NCBI GenBank assembly: GCA_963973795.1
Contig: CAXBAF010000019.1
Span: 1-64,000 of the forward strand
Direction: 5' to 3'
DNA length: 64,000 nucleotides
Source: UBA1926 sp002337215
Lineage (GTDB): Bacteria; Planctomycetota; Phycisphaerae; Phycisphaerales; UBA1924
The first letter of the stretch is position 1, and each line of letters starts with the position of its first letter. The notes beneath the pieces were generated by a model. The model was not told the origin of the DNA. It ran no database searches and worked only from the letters and a program-made list of their open reading frames with translations. The position numbers and the translations under genes were made by a program. Positions 25,968-36,860 of this stretch are shown one piece after another.

Positions 25968-26615
25968 CTAGTCGGAACGCGAGGCCATCGCCGGAGGCGC
26001 CGAGAGCCGGGCGGCGAGCGTCGGGTCCATCCCGGGCGGCGGCGAGAAGCGCACCCGCTCAACAGGCCGCGTCCGAGGCATCTCAGCCGGCACGCGGAAC
26101 CACCCCGCAGGCTCGATGGCATCGATGCCGTCGCGTTCCCCCGCACCCCGCCCCGTACGTTGGACCACCCGAGGCGACATGAACGTGCGAACCCCGCCCG
26201 TGTACCCCCGCTCAGCGAGCCAGACGCCGCGTGCTTCGTTCAGACGCGAATAGCCCTGGTCAGCGAATCGCTGCCACGGGGAAAACGCCACCACTTCGGT
26301 CCCGACCCACGCGAATACGAGCGAACGATCACCGATCTCCGCGCCGTACCGCGCCTGGTCGTCTGCAGAGAAACGAGGCTGCTGCGATGGGATCCGAGTC
26401 ACGGCTCGCTGCCGCCAGATCCGACCGTTGCCCTGGAGCGGAGCGGATCGGGTGTGGTACCACGGTGTCCCGCTCGGCGGCGCCGTCGCGAGCAACCGCG
26501 CGTCAGCCCGAACAGAGACAACGGCAACGCCGCCGAACCCGGTCCAGCCCTGAGCCCACGCGGACAAAGGCGATATCACCAGCACAAAGATAAAGAGCAA
26601 CGCGTGTCGCGGCAT
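25968..26615 (-). CDS. Secreted hypothetical protein
   Basis: The 215-residue protein starts with MPRHALLFIFVLVISPLSAWA, a clear Sec signal peptide, at the ATG 26615 (a longer frame adds ten residues ahead of it). The mature part is rich in Arg, Pro and Trp, with no family I recognise and no metal or catalytic motif. Export to the periplasm or beyond is the only firm statement. It converges on the preceding gene with a 31-base gap holding a short inverted repeat (TTCAG/CTGAA). Confidence 0.55.
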   Translation of the reverse strand: MPRHALLFIFVLVISPLSAWAQGWTGFGGVAVVSVRADARLLATAPPSGTPWYHTRSAPLQGNGRIWRQRAVTRIPSQQPRFSADDQARYGAEIGDRSLVFAWVGTEVVAFSPWQRFADQGYSRLNEARGVWLAERGYTGGVRTFMSPRVVQRTGRGAGERDGIDAIEPAGWFRVPAEMPRTRPVERVRFSPPPGMDPTLAARLSAPPAMASRSD

Positions 26616-26691
26616 ACCCGGGCCTCTCTCTCGCTCGTCCGGCAAATCCAGTCAGCCTGAATCTACCAGCAACAGCGCCCAGGACAAAGAA

Positions 26692-26708
26692 CCCCGTCGA
26701 GATCGGGG
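26692..26708 (-). terminator. Possible terminator after the glycosyltransferase gene
   Basis: CCCCG (26692-26696) pairs with CGGGG (26704-26708). On the minus strand the stem is followed by TTCTTT. It lies 43 bases beyond the stop of the glycosyltransferase. The stem is short, so it is only moderately convincing. Confidence 0.4.
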
Positions 26709-26750
26709 GACACTCCGAGTGTTCTCGGTCGTGCCGCGCCGAAATCGCAG

Positions 26751-27869
26751 TCAGGCGTCGCCGTCTATGGCCGGCACCGTCTCGATCCGCTCGCCCGCTC
26801 CCGCGATCCATTCGTACGCGTCCACGAGCGATGCGATCTGCCGAGAGACCCGATGGTGCTCACGGACGTGCGCCCGCGCCGTTTCGGTGAGCCCGCGACG
26901 CATCGTGTGATCGTGGGTCATCATCTCGATCGCCTCGTGCCACTGGGCCTCGGTCGAATCGACCACGAGCCGGGCGGTCTTCCCGTCGATAAGATCGTGC
27001 GACCGCGGATCGGCCGACGCGATCACCGCGACCCCGGCTCCCATCGCGTCGAGCAGGACCGTTCGGACCTCCCCGCGAGCGTCGGGGTAGAGGACAAGGT
27101 CCGCCGAGAGCAGCAGTTCGCGTTGGGTCTCCGCGGCATCGATCAGCGTCACCCGACCAACGACACCGGCGTCACGCGCCTTGCTCCAGAGGCGATATTT
27201 CCGCACCGACGATGAATCGGCGAACAGGTGCGTTGTCGGTGAGCCACGAAGCGTGCGCAGGCACGCCCGGAACGCCGACGCCCACGCTTTCGCGTCTCGA
27301 CCGGGGCCCAGCAAAACCATGCCCATGGCGCCGGATTCGCTCCTTGCCCTCGGCTCGTGGGTATAGACGCCCCATGGGATGGCTCGCACCACCGAACGCG
27401 GGAACTGCTCGATGTACCGCTCGCGCACGTCGCGATTCGTCGCGACGATCAACGCCCGATCCTCGGCGCGGTGCGTCTCACCCGCGGCGACGCGGTTGAT
27501 GACCGCTCGGATGCTCGCCTCAAGCCCTGGTCGCCAGATCTCGAACGCGGGCACCGCCGCGCAGCCGCGCACAACCTCGGCCCCCAGCCGAGAGATCCCG
27601 CCCCCGAACAGGTGCACGACGTCCGGATCCCCGCCGAGAACAGGCTTCGCCTGCCGCAGCAACGCCGCCCCACGACGAGCAGGCGTTAGACCAAGTCGGG
27701 CCGGCAGATAGGGAACGACAGGCGTCAGAACCCGCGTGCTCAGGTCCGTTCCCTCGGGCAACCCCCACGCGATGTTCACGCCCTCATCCGCCAGACCAAC
27801 AGCGAGCCGGCTGATCAGCTCGGACTCATACCGCGTGAACAATGGGTCTGACAGAAACAACACCCGCAC
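26751..27869 (-). CDS. Glycosyltransferase family 4-like protein
   Basis: The 372-residue protein begins MRVLFLSDPLFTRYESELISRL, the N-terminal domain of GT-B transferases that bind the acceptor. The C-terminal half has the nucleotide-sugar region SADLVLYPDARGEVRTVLLDAMGAGVAVIAS, where the usual E-x7-E element is replaced by an R-E-V-rich version. Sugar donor and acceptor are unknown. It is not flanked by other cell-surface polysaccharide genes. It is separated from the ABC transporter genes by 48 bases and may be in the same transcript. Confidence 0.75.
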   Translation of the reverse strand: MRVLFLSDPLFTRYESELISRLAVGLADEGVNIAWGLPEGTDLSTRVLTPVVPYLPARLGLTPARRGAALLRQAKPVLGGDPDVVHLFGGGISRLGAEVVRGCAAVPAFEIWRPGLEASIRAVINRVAAGETHRAEDRALIVATNRDVRERYIEQFPRSVVRAIPWGVYTHEPRARSESGAMGMVLLGPGRDAKAWASAFRACLRTLRGSPTTHLFADSSSVRKYRLWSKARDAGVVGRVTLIDAAETQRELLLSADLVLYPDARGEVRTVLLDAMGAGVAVIASADPRSHDLIDGKTARLVVDSTEAQWHEAIEMMTHDHTMRRGLTETARAHVREHHRVSRQIASLVDAYEWIAGAGERIETVPAIDGDA

Positions 27870-27917
27870 CGTTCAACTCCTCGGCCGCCGGTTCCGAGCG
27901 GCCATTGATCCACCTTA

Positions 27918-28919
27918 TCAGCCCGAGGTCGCCCGGACCGAATGCGTCGATCCGATCTGCACCATCCTCGCTGCCGCCGCAGGCCTGCCAGCCGAAATTT
28001 CAGGTGTCCAGGGCAGGTACCGGTCACCGGCGATTGTCATCACCTCCGCTCGGGTCGAGAACGACGAATCGAGCGTCGCGAGCCGATCCCGGTGGTCCTC
28101 GAGGTCGGGCACCGTTGCCAGGAGACCCCGCGTGTAGGGATGGGCCGGTGAGCCGTGCACCGCCGCGCACGTTCCCTCCTCAAGCAGGTACCCGCGGTAC
28201 ATCACCGCGATTCGGTCGGCGTATGACCGAACCAGCGCGAGGTCGTGGGTAATCAGCAGCACGCTCAGTCCCTCGTCGTCAACAAGATCGCGGATCAGAT
28301 CCAGAATCGACGCCTGGATCGTCACGTCGAGCGCCGTCGTCGGCTCATCGGCGATCAGCACCCTCGGCCGACACGCGAGCGCCATCGCGATCATGACCCG
28401 CTGCCGCATCCCACCCGAAAACTCGTGCGGGTACTGCCGCATCCGCTTCGATGCCTCGGGAATCCCGACCCGTTCGAGAAGCCCAGCCGCGATCCGGTCG
28501 GCCTCCCGACGCCCCACCCTTGCCCCCTCACGGCGGTGCAGCCGGATCGCCTCGGTAACCTGATTCCCGATCCGCAGCACCGGGTTCAGGCTCGTCATGG
28601 GCTCCTGAAAGATCATCGCGATCTCCCCGCCTCGCACGGCTCGGAGCGTCCCGGGCGATGCGGTCAACAGATCGATCCTCGAACCATCATCCCGCCGAAA
28701 CAGCACCTCACCGGATTCCACCCGAGCCGGCGGCGAGGGCACAAGCCGCAGAACGCTCATGGCGCTAACCGACTTGCCCGATCCAGACTCACCCACCAAC
28801 GCCGAGAATGTCCCGGGCGATAGTTCAAGAGAGAAGTCCCGTACCGCGGCAGAGCGCGCTCCGTTCCCGCCCGGGAACGTCACCGTGAGATCGCGGATGG
28901 AGACAACCGGCTCGCTCAC
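27918..28919 (-). CDS. Oligopeptide/nickel-type ABC transporter ATP-binding protein (OppD/DppD family)
   Basis: The 333-residue ATPase shows Walker A GESGSGKSVSA, the Q-loop segment MIFQEPMTSLNPVLRIGNQ, signature FSGGMRQRVMIAMAL and Walker B VLIADEPTTALDVT. After the ATPase core comes the oligopeptide-type C-terminal tail LLEEGTCAAVHGSPAHPYTRGLL. It couples ATP hydrolysis to uptake by the adjacent permease. Its start overlaps the permease stop (ATGA). No OppF partner, OppB permease or binding protein is nearby, so the transporter must be completed by genes elsewhere. Confidence 0.92.
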   Translation of the reverse strand: MSEPVVSIRDLTVTFPGGNGARSAAVRDFSLELSPGTFSALVGESGSGKSVSAMSVLRLVPSPPARVESGEVLFRRDDGSRIDLLTASPGTLRAVRGGEIAMIFQEPMTSLNPVLRIGNQVTEAIRLHRREGARVGRREADRIAAGLLERVGIPEASKRMRQYPHEFSGGMRQRVMIAMALACRPRVLIADEPTTALDVTIQASILDLIRDLVDDEGLSVLLITHDLALVRSYADRIAVMYRGYLLEEGTCAAVHGSPAHPYTRGLLATVPDLEDHRDRLATLDSSFSTRAEVMTIAGDRYLPWTPEISAGRPAAAARMVQIGSTHSVRATSG

Positions 28920-30064
28920 GGTCTCCCCCCATCAGAACCGCGCTCTGCACGACGCGGATCGAACGCTTCCCGCAAGGCCTCACCAACAAAGTTCAGCGAG
29001 AGGAGCGTTACCCCCAGCAGCACGCTGGGCACCACCACCAGCCACCAATTGCTCCGGTAGGGGTTCACCTCGCTCAGGCCGTCCGCCGCGAGATTTCCCC
29101 AACTCGGCAAGGGCGGTTTCACCCCGATCCCCAGAAAGCTCAGAAAGCTCTCCTGAAGAATCGCCTGCGGGACCGTCAGCGTGACGTAGACGACGATCGG
29201 GCCGACAAGGTTTGGGAGCAGGTGCCGCACGAAGATCCGCCCGGGCCCGGCCCCCGCCGCGCGCGCCGCCTCGACAAACGGACGCGACCGCAGGCTCAGC
29301 ACCTGCCCGCGGATCACCCGCGCCATCGTCAGCCAGCTCACGCCACCGATCGCGAGCAGCAACGTCCCCACATCCATCGCGGTCCTCGTCCCAGCCGTTA
29401 CCCGCCGAGGCGGGACGGCCTCCAACGCCGCAGCGTCGAGCACAGCTCTCTCCGAGGGATTCTCCGACAGCCACGCCTCGAACCGACCGCGCGCAAGATC
29501 CCAGGGCGCCCCAGGCACGACCGAATCGGCGTTGCGGACCACCCACGCCGTCCGAGCCTTCGATCGCGTGATGTACTCATCAACCAGCGCGTCGCTCGCG
29601 ACCGCCAGCAGGACCACAAGCAGGATGTAGGGCAGCCCATAGAGCACATCGACGACCCGCATCATCACCGAGTCGGCGAGCCCACCCGCGTAGCCCGCAA
29701 CAGCCCCGTAGAGCGTTCCGATCCCCACAGACAGAAACGCCGCGGCGAGCCCGATCCCCAGCGAGATTCCGCCGCCCGTGAGCGCGCGCACGAATACGCT
29801 CCGCCCCAGATGATCCGAGCCCAGCGCAAACGACGGATCGCCCTCCGAATGCCCGGGTGCCCAGAACGGGGCGATCCGCGCCTCCGCCGGCTCGCCCGCG
29901 TTGTACCGGGCGGTCGCGCTGTCATCCGGTGATCCCAGCGTCCACGGAAGCGAACCCAGACACGCGGCGAGCATGACCACGAGCACGACCAGCCCCAACC
30001 GGGCTGACAGTCCGCCCGCGAGCCGGAACCGGACGCGAGATGTCGGGGAGGAATCCGTTTCCAT
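28916..30064 (-). CDS. Oligopeptide-type ABC transporter permease (OppC/DppC family) with an insertion
   Basis: The 382-residue inner-membrane protein carries the EAA-type coupling loop EAARAAGAGPGRIFVRHLLPN and the terminal FLGIGVKPPLPSWGNLAADG typical of DppC/OppC. Between two membrane spans that are usually contiguous (PYILLVVLLAVASDALV and LLLAIGGVSWLTMARV) lies an extra stretch of about 65 polar residues, predicted to be a periplasmic or cytoplasmic domain of its own. The N-terminal start is uncertain: I chose the ATG at 30064; one at 30103 is possible. It forms one unit with the ATPase gene downstream. Confidence 0.87.
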   Translation of the reverse strand: METDSSPTSRVRFRLAGGLSARLGLVVLVVMLAACLGSLPWTLGSPDDSATARYNAGEPAEARIAPFWAPGHSEGDPSFALGSDHLGRSVFVRALTGGGISLGIGLAAAFLSVGIGTLYGAVAGYAGGLADSVMMRVVDVLYGLPYILLVVLLAVASDALVDEYITRSKARTAWVVRNADSVVPGAPWDLARGRFEAWLSENPSERAVLDAAALEAVPPRRVTAGTRTAMDVGTLLLAIGGVSWLTMARVIRGQVLSLRSRPFVEAARAAGAGPGRIFVRHLLPNLVGPIVVYVTLTVPQAILQESFLSFLGIGVKPPLPSWGNLAADGLSEVNPYRSNWWLVVVPSVLLGVTLLSLNFVGEALREAFDPRRAERGSDGGRP

Positions 30065-30135
30065 CGCCGAACACGGTAGCCGAACCGGGCCCGCCCGTTT
30101 CATCGTCACGGTCCAGACCGCGCGGAACACCGGGC

Positions 30136-31311
30136 TTAGGCTGTCGTCGGCAACGCTCGTTCGATCGACATCCAGTCGGGGACCGCGTCGGCGCCCGCGA
30201 GTGCGCGCACGGCCACCGCCGCTGTTCGGTGCGCCATCGACATCCCGTGCCCCGTGAACCCGCCGCAGAACCAGACCGCCGGGTCGCCCCCGACGGGCCC
30301 GACGAGCGGGACCTCATCGGGGCTGAAGCCCATGATCCCCGCCCATCTGCTGATCACACGGAACTCGTCGGCAAGCCAGTCCCGGCAAAGCTTCTCAAGC
30401 CTGTCCTGAATTGCCTCGGAGACATTATCCACGCTGGTCCGCTCCCCCGCTTCGTCGTGCGTGCGGGCACCGCCGAACACGACGTAGTCGGGTTCCAACT
30501 GCCGGAAGTACTCCGATCCGTGGTTCGCGTAGTACGCGAAGTCGAGCCGGACACGCGGCGCGTGCGCCGCGAGCATCTGCCCCCGGTTTGGGGCAACCCG
30601 CCCCGCGAGCCCCGGGCACAGCCGTTCCGCGTAGGCATTCGTCGCGACCAGAACGCGCGATCCTCGTACCGTGCCGAGCGTCGTGTGCACCGCTCTATCC
30701 CCGTCCGGTGCCTGCTCGATCGCGTACGCCTCGCACCCGGTGACCAACTCGCTCCGCTCGAGGCGCGCGCACAGCAGCCCCATCAGCTCGATCGGGTTGC
30801 AGACTGCGTCGCCCGGATTCACCAGGCCGACACTTGGTGACGCCCGGGTCCAAACGGCGTCATCGGTGTGCGCGCCGCCTGGTTCGATCAGATCTGCCTC
30901 AAATCCGTCCTCGATGAGCATGCCGTACGCCCGATGGAGTTGCTCGGCTTCTTCATCATCGAAGGCGAGCAGACACGAGGGCCGCTTCTGGCACGACGGC
31001 AGATCGAGAACGCCGATGTCTTCGAGTTCGCATCGGTTCTGCTCGGTCCAGCGCCAGAGTTCGCGGGCGGTGACGCGTCCCAGATGGTCGGCCGCGACGG
31101 CGTAGTTCTCGGCCGCCCCTCGCATCAGGAAACCCGCGTTCCGCCCGCTCGCCGAGCAGCCGGGGGCTCGCGAATCGAGCACGACGCACGAAAGCCCCGC
31201 GTCCTCGGCCGCGCGCGCCGCCGATAGCCCGGTGATCCCCGCACCGATGACAATCAGGTCGGCACGCACTGATGAGAGCGGGCCCGAGGCCTGCCAAAGA
31301 CTCACGGTCAT
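30136..31311 (-). CDS. FAD-dependent amine/D-amino-acid oxidase (DadA family)
   Basis: The 391-residue flavoprotein begins with the dinucleotide fold LIVIGAGITGLSAARAAEDAG and has the DAO-family segment SASGRNAGFLMRGAAENY and the C-terminal FCGGFTGHGMSMAHRTAAV. Relatives oxidise D-amino acids, sarcosine or gamma-glutamylputrescine; the substrate is open. The start at 31311 puts the FAD motif near the N-terminus; the long upstream extension overlaps the region next to pilT and looks non-coding. It lies 71 bases upstream of the ABC permease, so a link to uptake of amines or peptides is possible but only suggested. Confidence 0.82.
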   Translation of the reverse strand: MTVSLWQASGPLSSVRADLIVIGAGITGLSAARAAEDAGLSCVVLDSRAPGCSASGRNAGFLMRGAAENYAVAADHLGRVTARELWRWTEQNRCELEDIGVLDLPSCQKRPSCLLAFDDEEAEQLHRAYGMLIEDGFEADLIEPGGAHTDDAVWTRASPSVGLVNPGDAVCNPIELMGLLCARLERSELVTGCEAYAIEQAPDGDRAVHTTLGTVRGSRVLVATNAYAERLCPGLAGRVAPNRGQMLAAHAPRVRLDFAYYANHGSEYFRQLEPDYVVFGGARTHDEAGERTSVDNVSEAIQDRLEKLCRDWLADEFRVISRWAGIMGFSPDEVPLVGPVGGDPAVWFCGGFTGHGMSMAHRTAAVAVRALAGADAVPDWMSIERALPTTA

Positions 31312-31349
31312 CGGGCGACTCCCTTTGTGCGCTGCGATGCCGAGCCCGG

Positions 31350-32651
31350 CTACCGTGCGCCCTTGATCCTGCTCACCAGCGTCTGGGCCTTCACTTCGAG
31401 CCCCTTCACCGACGCGTTGAGCGCTTCCTTGTTGGGAGCGTAGAGGCGGGCGGTCGGCAGATCGACCCATTCCTTCTTCACGAGATCCGCGAATGATCGG
31501 GTGAACGAGTGCATGCCCTCGCCCTCGGAGGTGTTGATGATCGCGGGCAGGTCGCCGTCCTCGCCCTCGCGGATCTTGTCCCGCACCACGGCGTTATTCA
31601 GCAGCACCTCGGTCGCGGGAACGATCTTGGCTTTGAAGTCATCGACCGCGGGGATGAGCCGCTGCGCACAGATCGCGATGAGGCAGCCCGAGAGCGCGTT
31701 GCGCACAAAGCCGCGTTCCTTCTCCGGGAAGAACTCGAGCATGCGCCCGAATGCGCCCATCGCGTCGGAAGTATGGAGCGTTCCGAAGACGAGGTGACCG
31801 GTCTCGGCGGCCTGGATCGCCGCGAGGATCGTGTCGTGGTCGCGCATCTCGCCGATGAGGATCACGTCGGGGTCCTGCCGGACAACCGAGCGGAGAGCGG
31901 TCGGGAAGTCGGCCACGTCGATCCCGATCTCGCGCTGCGAGATGATCGACTTGTCCTGCGTGAACCGGTACTCGACGGGGTCCTCGATCGTGATGATGTT
32001 CACGCCCCGGATGCGATTGATGTGGTCCACCATCGCCGCGAGCGTGGAGGACTTGCCCGAACCGGTCACGCCGACCACAAGGACGAGCCCCTGGGTGTTC
32101 TTTTCGACAATCTTGCTGTAGATCGGGGGCAGGTTCAGGCTGTCGTAGTCGGGGATCTTCGCGTTGACCCTTCGGATCGCGGCGCCCGAGTGCTGCCCAG
32201 CCTTGAAGAAGTTGCAGCGGAAGCGTTCGCCTTTGTGCGGCCCTGCCTCGAGGAACCACGCGAAGTCGATATGCCCGTCGCGTTCGAAGCGCTCGTTCTG
32301 CTCATCGGTCATCAGCGGGCGCACGAAGGCGTCCGCTTGGTGCGGGGTGAGGGCGGGGGTCTGGACGGGGCGGAGGTGGCCGCCGATCCGGTAGGTCGGT
32401 GGGATGAGCGGTTTGATGTGAAGGTCCGACGCCTGCATCACCGGCATCGCGGCGAGGAGCTTCTTGAGCGTGATCCGCTCGCCGTTGTCGGCTCGGATCG
32501 CCTCCCCGGCTTGGCTGCTAGTTGGCTCAGCCGCTGTCCTCGCGGGCATCTCATTCGGCACAGGGATCGGTGCCGGCTTGGGACCCCCCTCCGGCTGCGA
32601 TGGCTGGTCTGCCGGGCGGTCAGCGGGGGTCGCGTCGTTGATTGCGGTCAT
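31350..32651 (-). CDS. pilT: PilT-type twitching-motility ATPase
   Basis: PilT powers retraction of type IV pili as a hexameric ATPase. The 433-residue sequence shows Walker A VTGSGKSSTLAAM, the Asp box/Walker B DPDVILIGEMRDHDTI and the His box TGHLVFGTLHTSDAMG. The AIRAGLA-like PilT motif is not plain in the C-terminal region. An extra N-terminal stretch of about 75 residues is Pro-rich and probably disordered. The start at 32651 is decided by GGGAGG five bases upstream. No other pilus gene is present here. The function could also be PilU-like or a gliding-related ATPase. Confidence 0.87.
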   Translation of the reverse strand: MTAINDATPADRPADQPSQPEGGPKPAPIPVPNEMPARTAAEPTSSQAGEAIRADNGERITLKKLLAAMPVMQASDLHIKPLIPPTYRIGGHLRPVQTPALTPHQADAFVRPLMTDEQNERFERDGHIDFAWFLEAGPHKGERFRCNFFKAGQHSGAAIRRVNAKIPDYDSLNLPPIYSKIVEKNTQGLVLVVGVTGSGKSSTLAAMVDHINRIRGVNIITIEDPVEYRFTQDKSIISQREIGIDVADFPTALRSVVRQDPDVILIGEMRDHDTILAAIQAAETGHLVFGTLHTSDAMGAFGRMLEFFPEKERGFVRNALSGCLIAICAQRLIPAVDDFKAKIVPATEVLLNNAVVRDKIREGEDGDLPAIINTSEGEGMHSFTRSFADLVKKEWVDLPTARLYAPNKEALNASVKGLEVKAQTLVSRIKGAR

Positions 32652-32755
32652 GTGGCCTCCCTTTCGGTGGGCGCCGAATGTGTACCTGCAGGTATTGTAA
32701 TGGGATCGGCGACGCGATCCATCGCGGGCCAGCAATTCGTTCGGAATCGGGGGGG

Positions 32756-34075
32756 CTACCAACGGATCGCGACCGCGATGTCGTTGATGTTGCTTCCGGT
32801 TGGCCCGGTGCGGATGAGCGCGTGCGCCGCTTCGAGGGCGGTATAGCTGTCATGATGTGCGAGCGCCATCGTTGGATCGATCCCACGGCGGCGGATCTCA
32901 GCCGTGGTCGCACGGCTCACAAACGCGCCGGCCGCGTCGGTCGGGCCGTCGATCCCGTCGGTGGCGAGCGTGAGGACCGCGGCGTTCCTGATCCGATCGG
33001 GAGATGGGTCAAGCGATAGAATCTCGAGTTCGATAGCGGCAGCGAGCGCGAGCTCCAGATTCCTCCCACCGACGCCGGTTGCGTCCCCCACCGTGACCGT
33101 TGTCTCCCCGGCGAAGATGATCGCCGAACCCGAGCCCGAGCCCGCGAGCGAGCACACGAGCTCCCGGGCAACAGTCGATGCTTCCCCTTGAACTCCGCCC
33201 CGCGATTCCACGACGCGGAAGCCACGATGCGCCAGCGCCTTCTCGGCCGCTCGCTGCGCTGCCGAGTTGTTCGCGATGATCTCGTGTGTGATGCGATCGA
33301 AGCAGCGGTCGCCGAGTTTCGGGGTCTCATCGACGGCGGCGCCCAGGTGCGCACGAACCGACACGGGGATTCGGGCGGCCGGATACGAGTCGACCACCGC
33401 AAGGGCGTCCGCGAAACTCGTCGGATCCGGGGCGGTCGGCCCGGAACCGATCGTTCCCAGCGGGTCACCCAGCACATCCGAGAGAACGAGAACGTGCGCC
33501 CGAGCCGGGGCGATCCGACGGGCGAGGCGCCCGCCCTTGAGCGTTTCAAGGTGTTTGCGAACCGTGTTCAGTTGTTCGATTGTGGCACCGGCACGAAGCA
33601 ACGCTTCGGTCGTGTGCCGGAGGTCACCGAGGCTCAAGCCGTCAGCGGGACTGGTGAGATGTGCGGAGGCGCCTCCCGAGATGAGGACAAGGGTGTCGGT
33701 CACGGCCTGTGACACGCGGCCGGCTGCCCGCGCGACAGCGGCCGCGGCGTCGAGGTTCCGCGATGTCGCGAGCGGGTGGTCCGCCGGCAGGACCCCGATG
33801 CCGCCGTGCGCCTTGCAGGCGTTGCGGACGCGGTCTTCATGGGCGGGAACACAGGTTGCCACCCCGTGCTCGATGGTCTCACCAAACCGCGCGAGTGCCG
33901 CCTCGACCATCGGGGCCGAGGCTTTGCCCGTCGCGATGAGTGCACTGGGCGAAAGGTCATCAGGTACGTGTGCACGGCGGACCGCGTCCGCCGGGTCCGC
34001 GGCATCGAGCACCGCGTGCACGATCGCGTCTCGCAGGCTCCGGAGATCCGATGGCGTCGGTGCATCCGCTGTCAT
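32756..34075 (-). CDS. Glycerate 2-kinase (MOFRL family)
   Basis: The 439-residue protein contains the family motifs LIATGKASAPMVEAAL, LPADHPLATSRNLDAA, VLISGGASAHL, GATIEQLNTVRKHLETLKGG and the C-terminal MOFRL region VGGRNLELALA. Such kinases convert D-glycerate to 2-phosphoglycerate in serine and hydroxypyruvate metabolism. It starts three bases after the stop of the aminotransferase, so both are in one operon; a transaminase plus glycerate kinase would fit a serine-type or glyoxylate-linked route. A hydroxypyruvate-isomerase-like gene lies further left, but on a separate operon. Confidence 0.9.
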   Translation of the reverse strand: MTADAPTPSDLRSLRDAIVHAVLDAADPADAVRRAHVPDDLSPSALIATGKASAPMVEAALARFGETIEHGVATCVPAHEDRVRNACKAHGGIGVLPADHPLATSRNLDAAAAVARAAGRVSQAVTDTLVLISGGASAHLTSPADGLSLGDLRHTTEALLRAGATIEQLNTVRKHLETLKGGRLARRIAPARAHVLVLSDVLGDPLGTIGSGPTAPDPTSFADALAVVDSYPAARIPVSVRAHLGAAVDETPKLGDRCFDRITHEIIANNSAAQRAAEKALAHRGFRVVESRGGVQGEASTVARELVCSLAGSGSGSAIIFAGETTVTVGDATGVGGRNLELALAAAIELEILSLDPSPDRIRNAAVLTLATDGIDGPTDAAGAFVSRATTAEIRRRGIDPTMALAHHDSYTALEAAHALIRTGPTGSNINDIAVAIRW

Positions 34076-34077
34076 GT

Positions 34078-35316
<1,239 letters not shown>

Positions 35317-35414
35317 GCGGACAGGGTACCGCGCGGGAGCCGGTGGCTCGTAGAGATTGAGCGAGCCGGTCACGAGTCCGAATCGTGAGCACCGATTCGT
35401 GCGAATGATCGCCC

Positions 35415-36860
35415 ATGCGAGCACTCATGTGGTTCCGGTCGGATCTCCGCGTCAACGACAACCCGGCCCTCACGCGGGCGTGCGTCGAGAGCGACGACGG
35501 CGTGGTCGCGGTGTTCTGCATCTGCCCAACGCAGTGGCGCGAGGCGCACCACTGGGGGGACGCGAAGGCCGGATTTGTGATGCGGAGTCTTGCAGCGCTC
35601 CGGGATCGGCTCGAGTCGCTCCGGATCCCGCTGAAGATCGTTGAGACCGACGAGTTTTCGAGTGTGCCGGGGGCGCTGGTTGAGCTGGCGCGATCGACGA
35701 AGTGTGATCGGCTCTATTTCAATCGCGAGTATGAATGGAACGAACGGGAGCGGGACGAGGCGGTGGTCGAGGCGTTCGATGACGCCGGGCTGAACACGCT
35801 CTCGTTTGACGACCAGGTGCTGTTCGAGCCGGGATCGGTGCTGACTAAGAGCAGCAACTCGTTTTACTCGGTGTACTCGCCGTTCAAGAAAGCGTGTTGG
35901 AAGCGGTACAACGACGAACTCGCCGAAGGCAACGACTGGGCGGTTCTCGACATGCCGAAGAAGGCAAACGCGATCGAGATTGAAGGCGACGAGATTCCCG
36001 ATCAGATCGACGGCTTTGGAGAGGCCGACATCGATTGGGATCTCTGGCCCGCGGGCGAGAAGGCGGCGCTGAATCGAATGCGGGCGTTCGTGCGCCACAG
36101 AATCGGTGATTACAAGGAGTCGAGGGACTTTCCTGCACGGGACGAGACTTCAAGAGTCTCGGCGTACCTCGCCTCGGGTGTGCTCTCGCCCAAGCAGTGC
36201 ATGCGTGCGGCTCTGGACGCGAACGGCGACAGGATCGACGGCGGGAACCCGGGGGCCGTGGGTTGGATGGAGGAGATCCTGTGGCGGGAGTTCTATCGGC
36301 ATGTGCTCGTGGGTTTTCCGAGGGTGAGCCGGGACAGGAACTTCAACGCCGACTACGACGGGCTCGCCTGGCGGGACGCACCCGAGGACCTGGACGCATG
36401 GAAAGCGGGGCGGACTGGGTACCCGATCGTGGATGCGGCGATGCGGTGCCTGACAAAGACCGGTTGGATGCACAATCGGCTGCGGATGATCGTCGCGATG
36501 TTCCTGACCAAGCATCTGCTCATCGATTGGCGCGAGGGCGAGAAGCACTTCATGAAGCATCTCGTGGACGGCGATCTCGCCGCCAACAACGGGGGATGGC
36601 AGTGGAGCGCAAGCACCGGGACGGATGCGCAGCCGTACTTCCGGATCTTCAACCCGACGAGTCAGAGCGAGAAGTTCGACCCGGACGGGGCGTTCATCCG
36701 GGCGTGGGTTCCTGAGTTGTGCGATGTGACGGGCAAGGCGATCCACGAGCCGCACCGGAACGCCAAGGTCGATCTCAACGGGTACCCCCAACCGATCGTC
36801 GGACAGAAGGAGGGTCGCGAGCGGGCGCTCGGGGTCTTCAAGGCCCACCGGGGGGCGTAG
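35415..36860 (+). CDS. phrB: Deoxyribodipyrimidine photolyase (cryptochrome/photolyase family)
   Basis: The enzyme uses blue light to split cyclobutane pyrimidine dimers in DNA with FADH-. The 481-residue protein has the antenna-domain start MWFRSDLRVNDNPAL and the FAD domain motifs GRTGYPIVDAAMRCL, TGWMHNRLRMIVAMFL and NNGGWQWSASTGTDAQPYFR, including conserved tryptophans used for electron transfer. The length is typical of class I photolyases. Its 3' end overlaps the convergent secreted hydrolase gene by 23 bases. Confidence 0.95.
   Translation: MRALMWFRSDLRVNDNPALTRACVESDDGVVAVFCICPTQWREAHHWGDAKAGFVMRSLAALRDRLESLRIPLKIVETDEFSSVPGALVELARSTKCDRLYFNREYEWNERERDEAVVEAFDDAGLNTLSFDDQVLFEPGSVLTKSSNSFYSVYSPFKKACWKRYNDELAEGNDWAVLDMPKKANAIEIEGDEIPDQIDGFGEADIDWDLWPAGEKAALNRMRAFVRHRIGDYKESRDFPARDETSRVSAYLASGVLSPKQCMRAALDANGDRIDGGNPGAVGWMEEILWREFYRHVLVGFPRVSRDRNFNADYDGLAWRDAPEDLDAWKAGRTGYPIVDAAMRCLTKTGWMHNRLRMIVAMFLTKHLLIDWREGEKHFMKHLVDGDLAANNGGWQWSASTGTDAQPYFRIFNPTSQSEKFDPDGAFIRAWVPELCDVTGKAIHEPHRNAKVDLNGYPQPIVGQKEGRERALGVFKAHRGA

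Noticed and set aside
31509..32846. 445-residue plus-strand frame across pilT
   Set aside because: Shadow of the well-supported pilT gene, which has Walker motifs and a Shine-Dalgarno.
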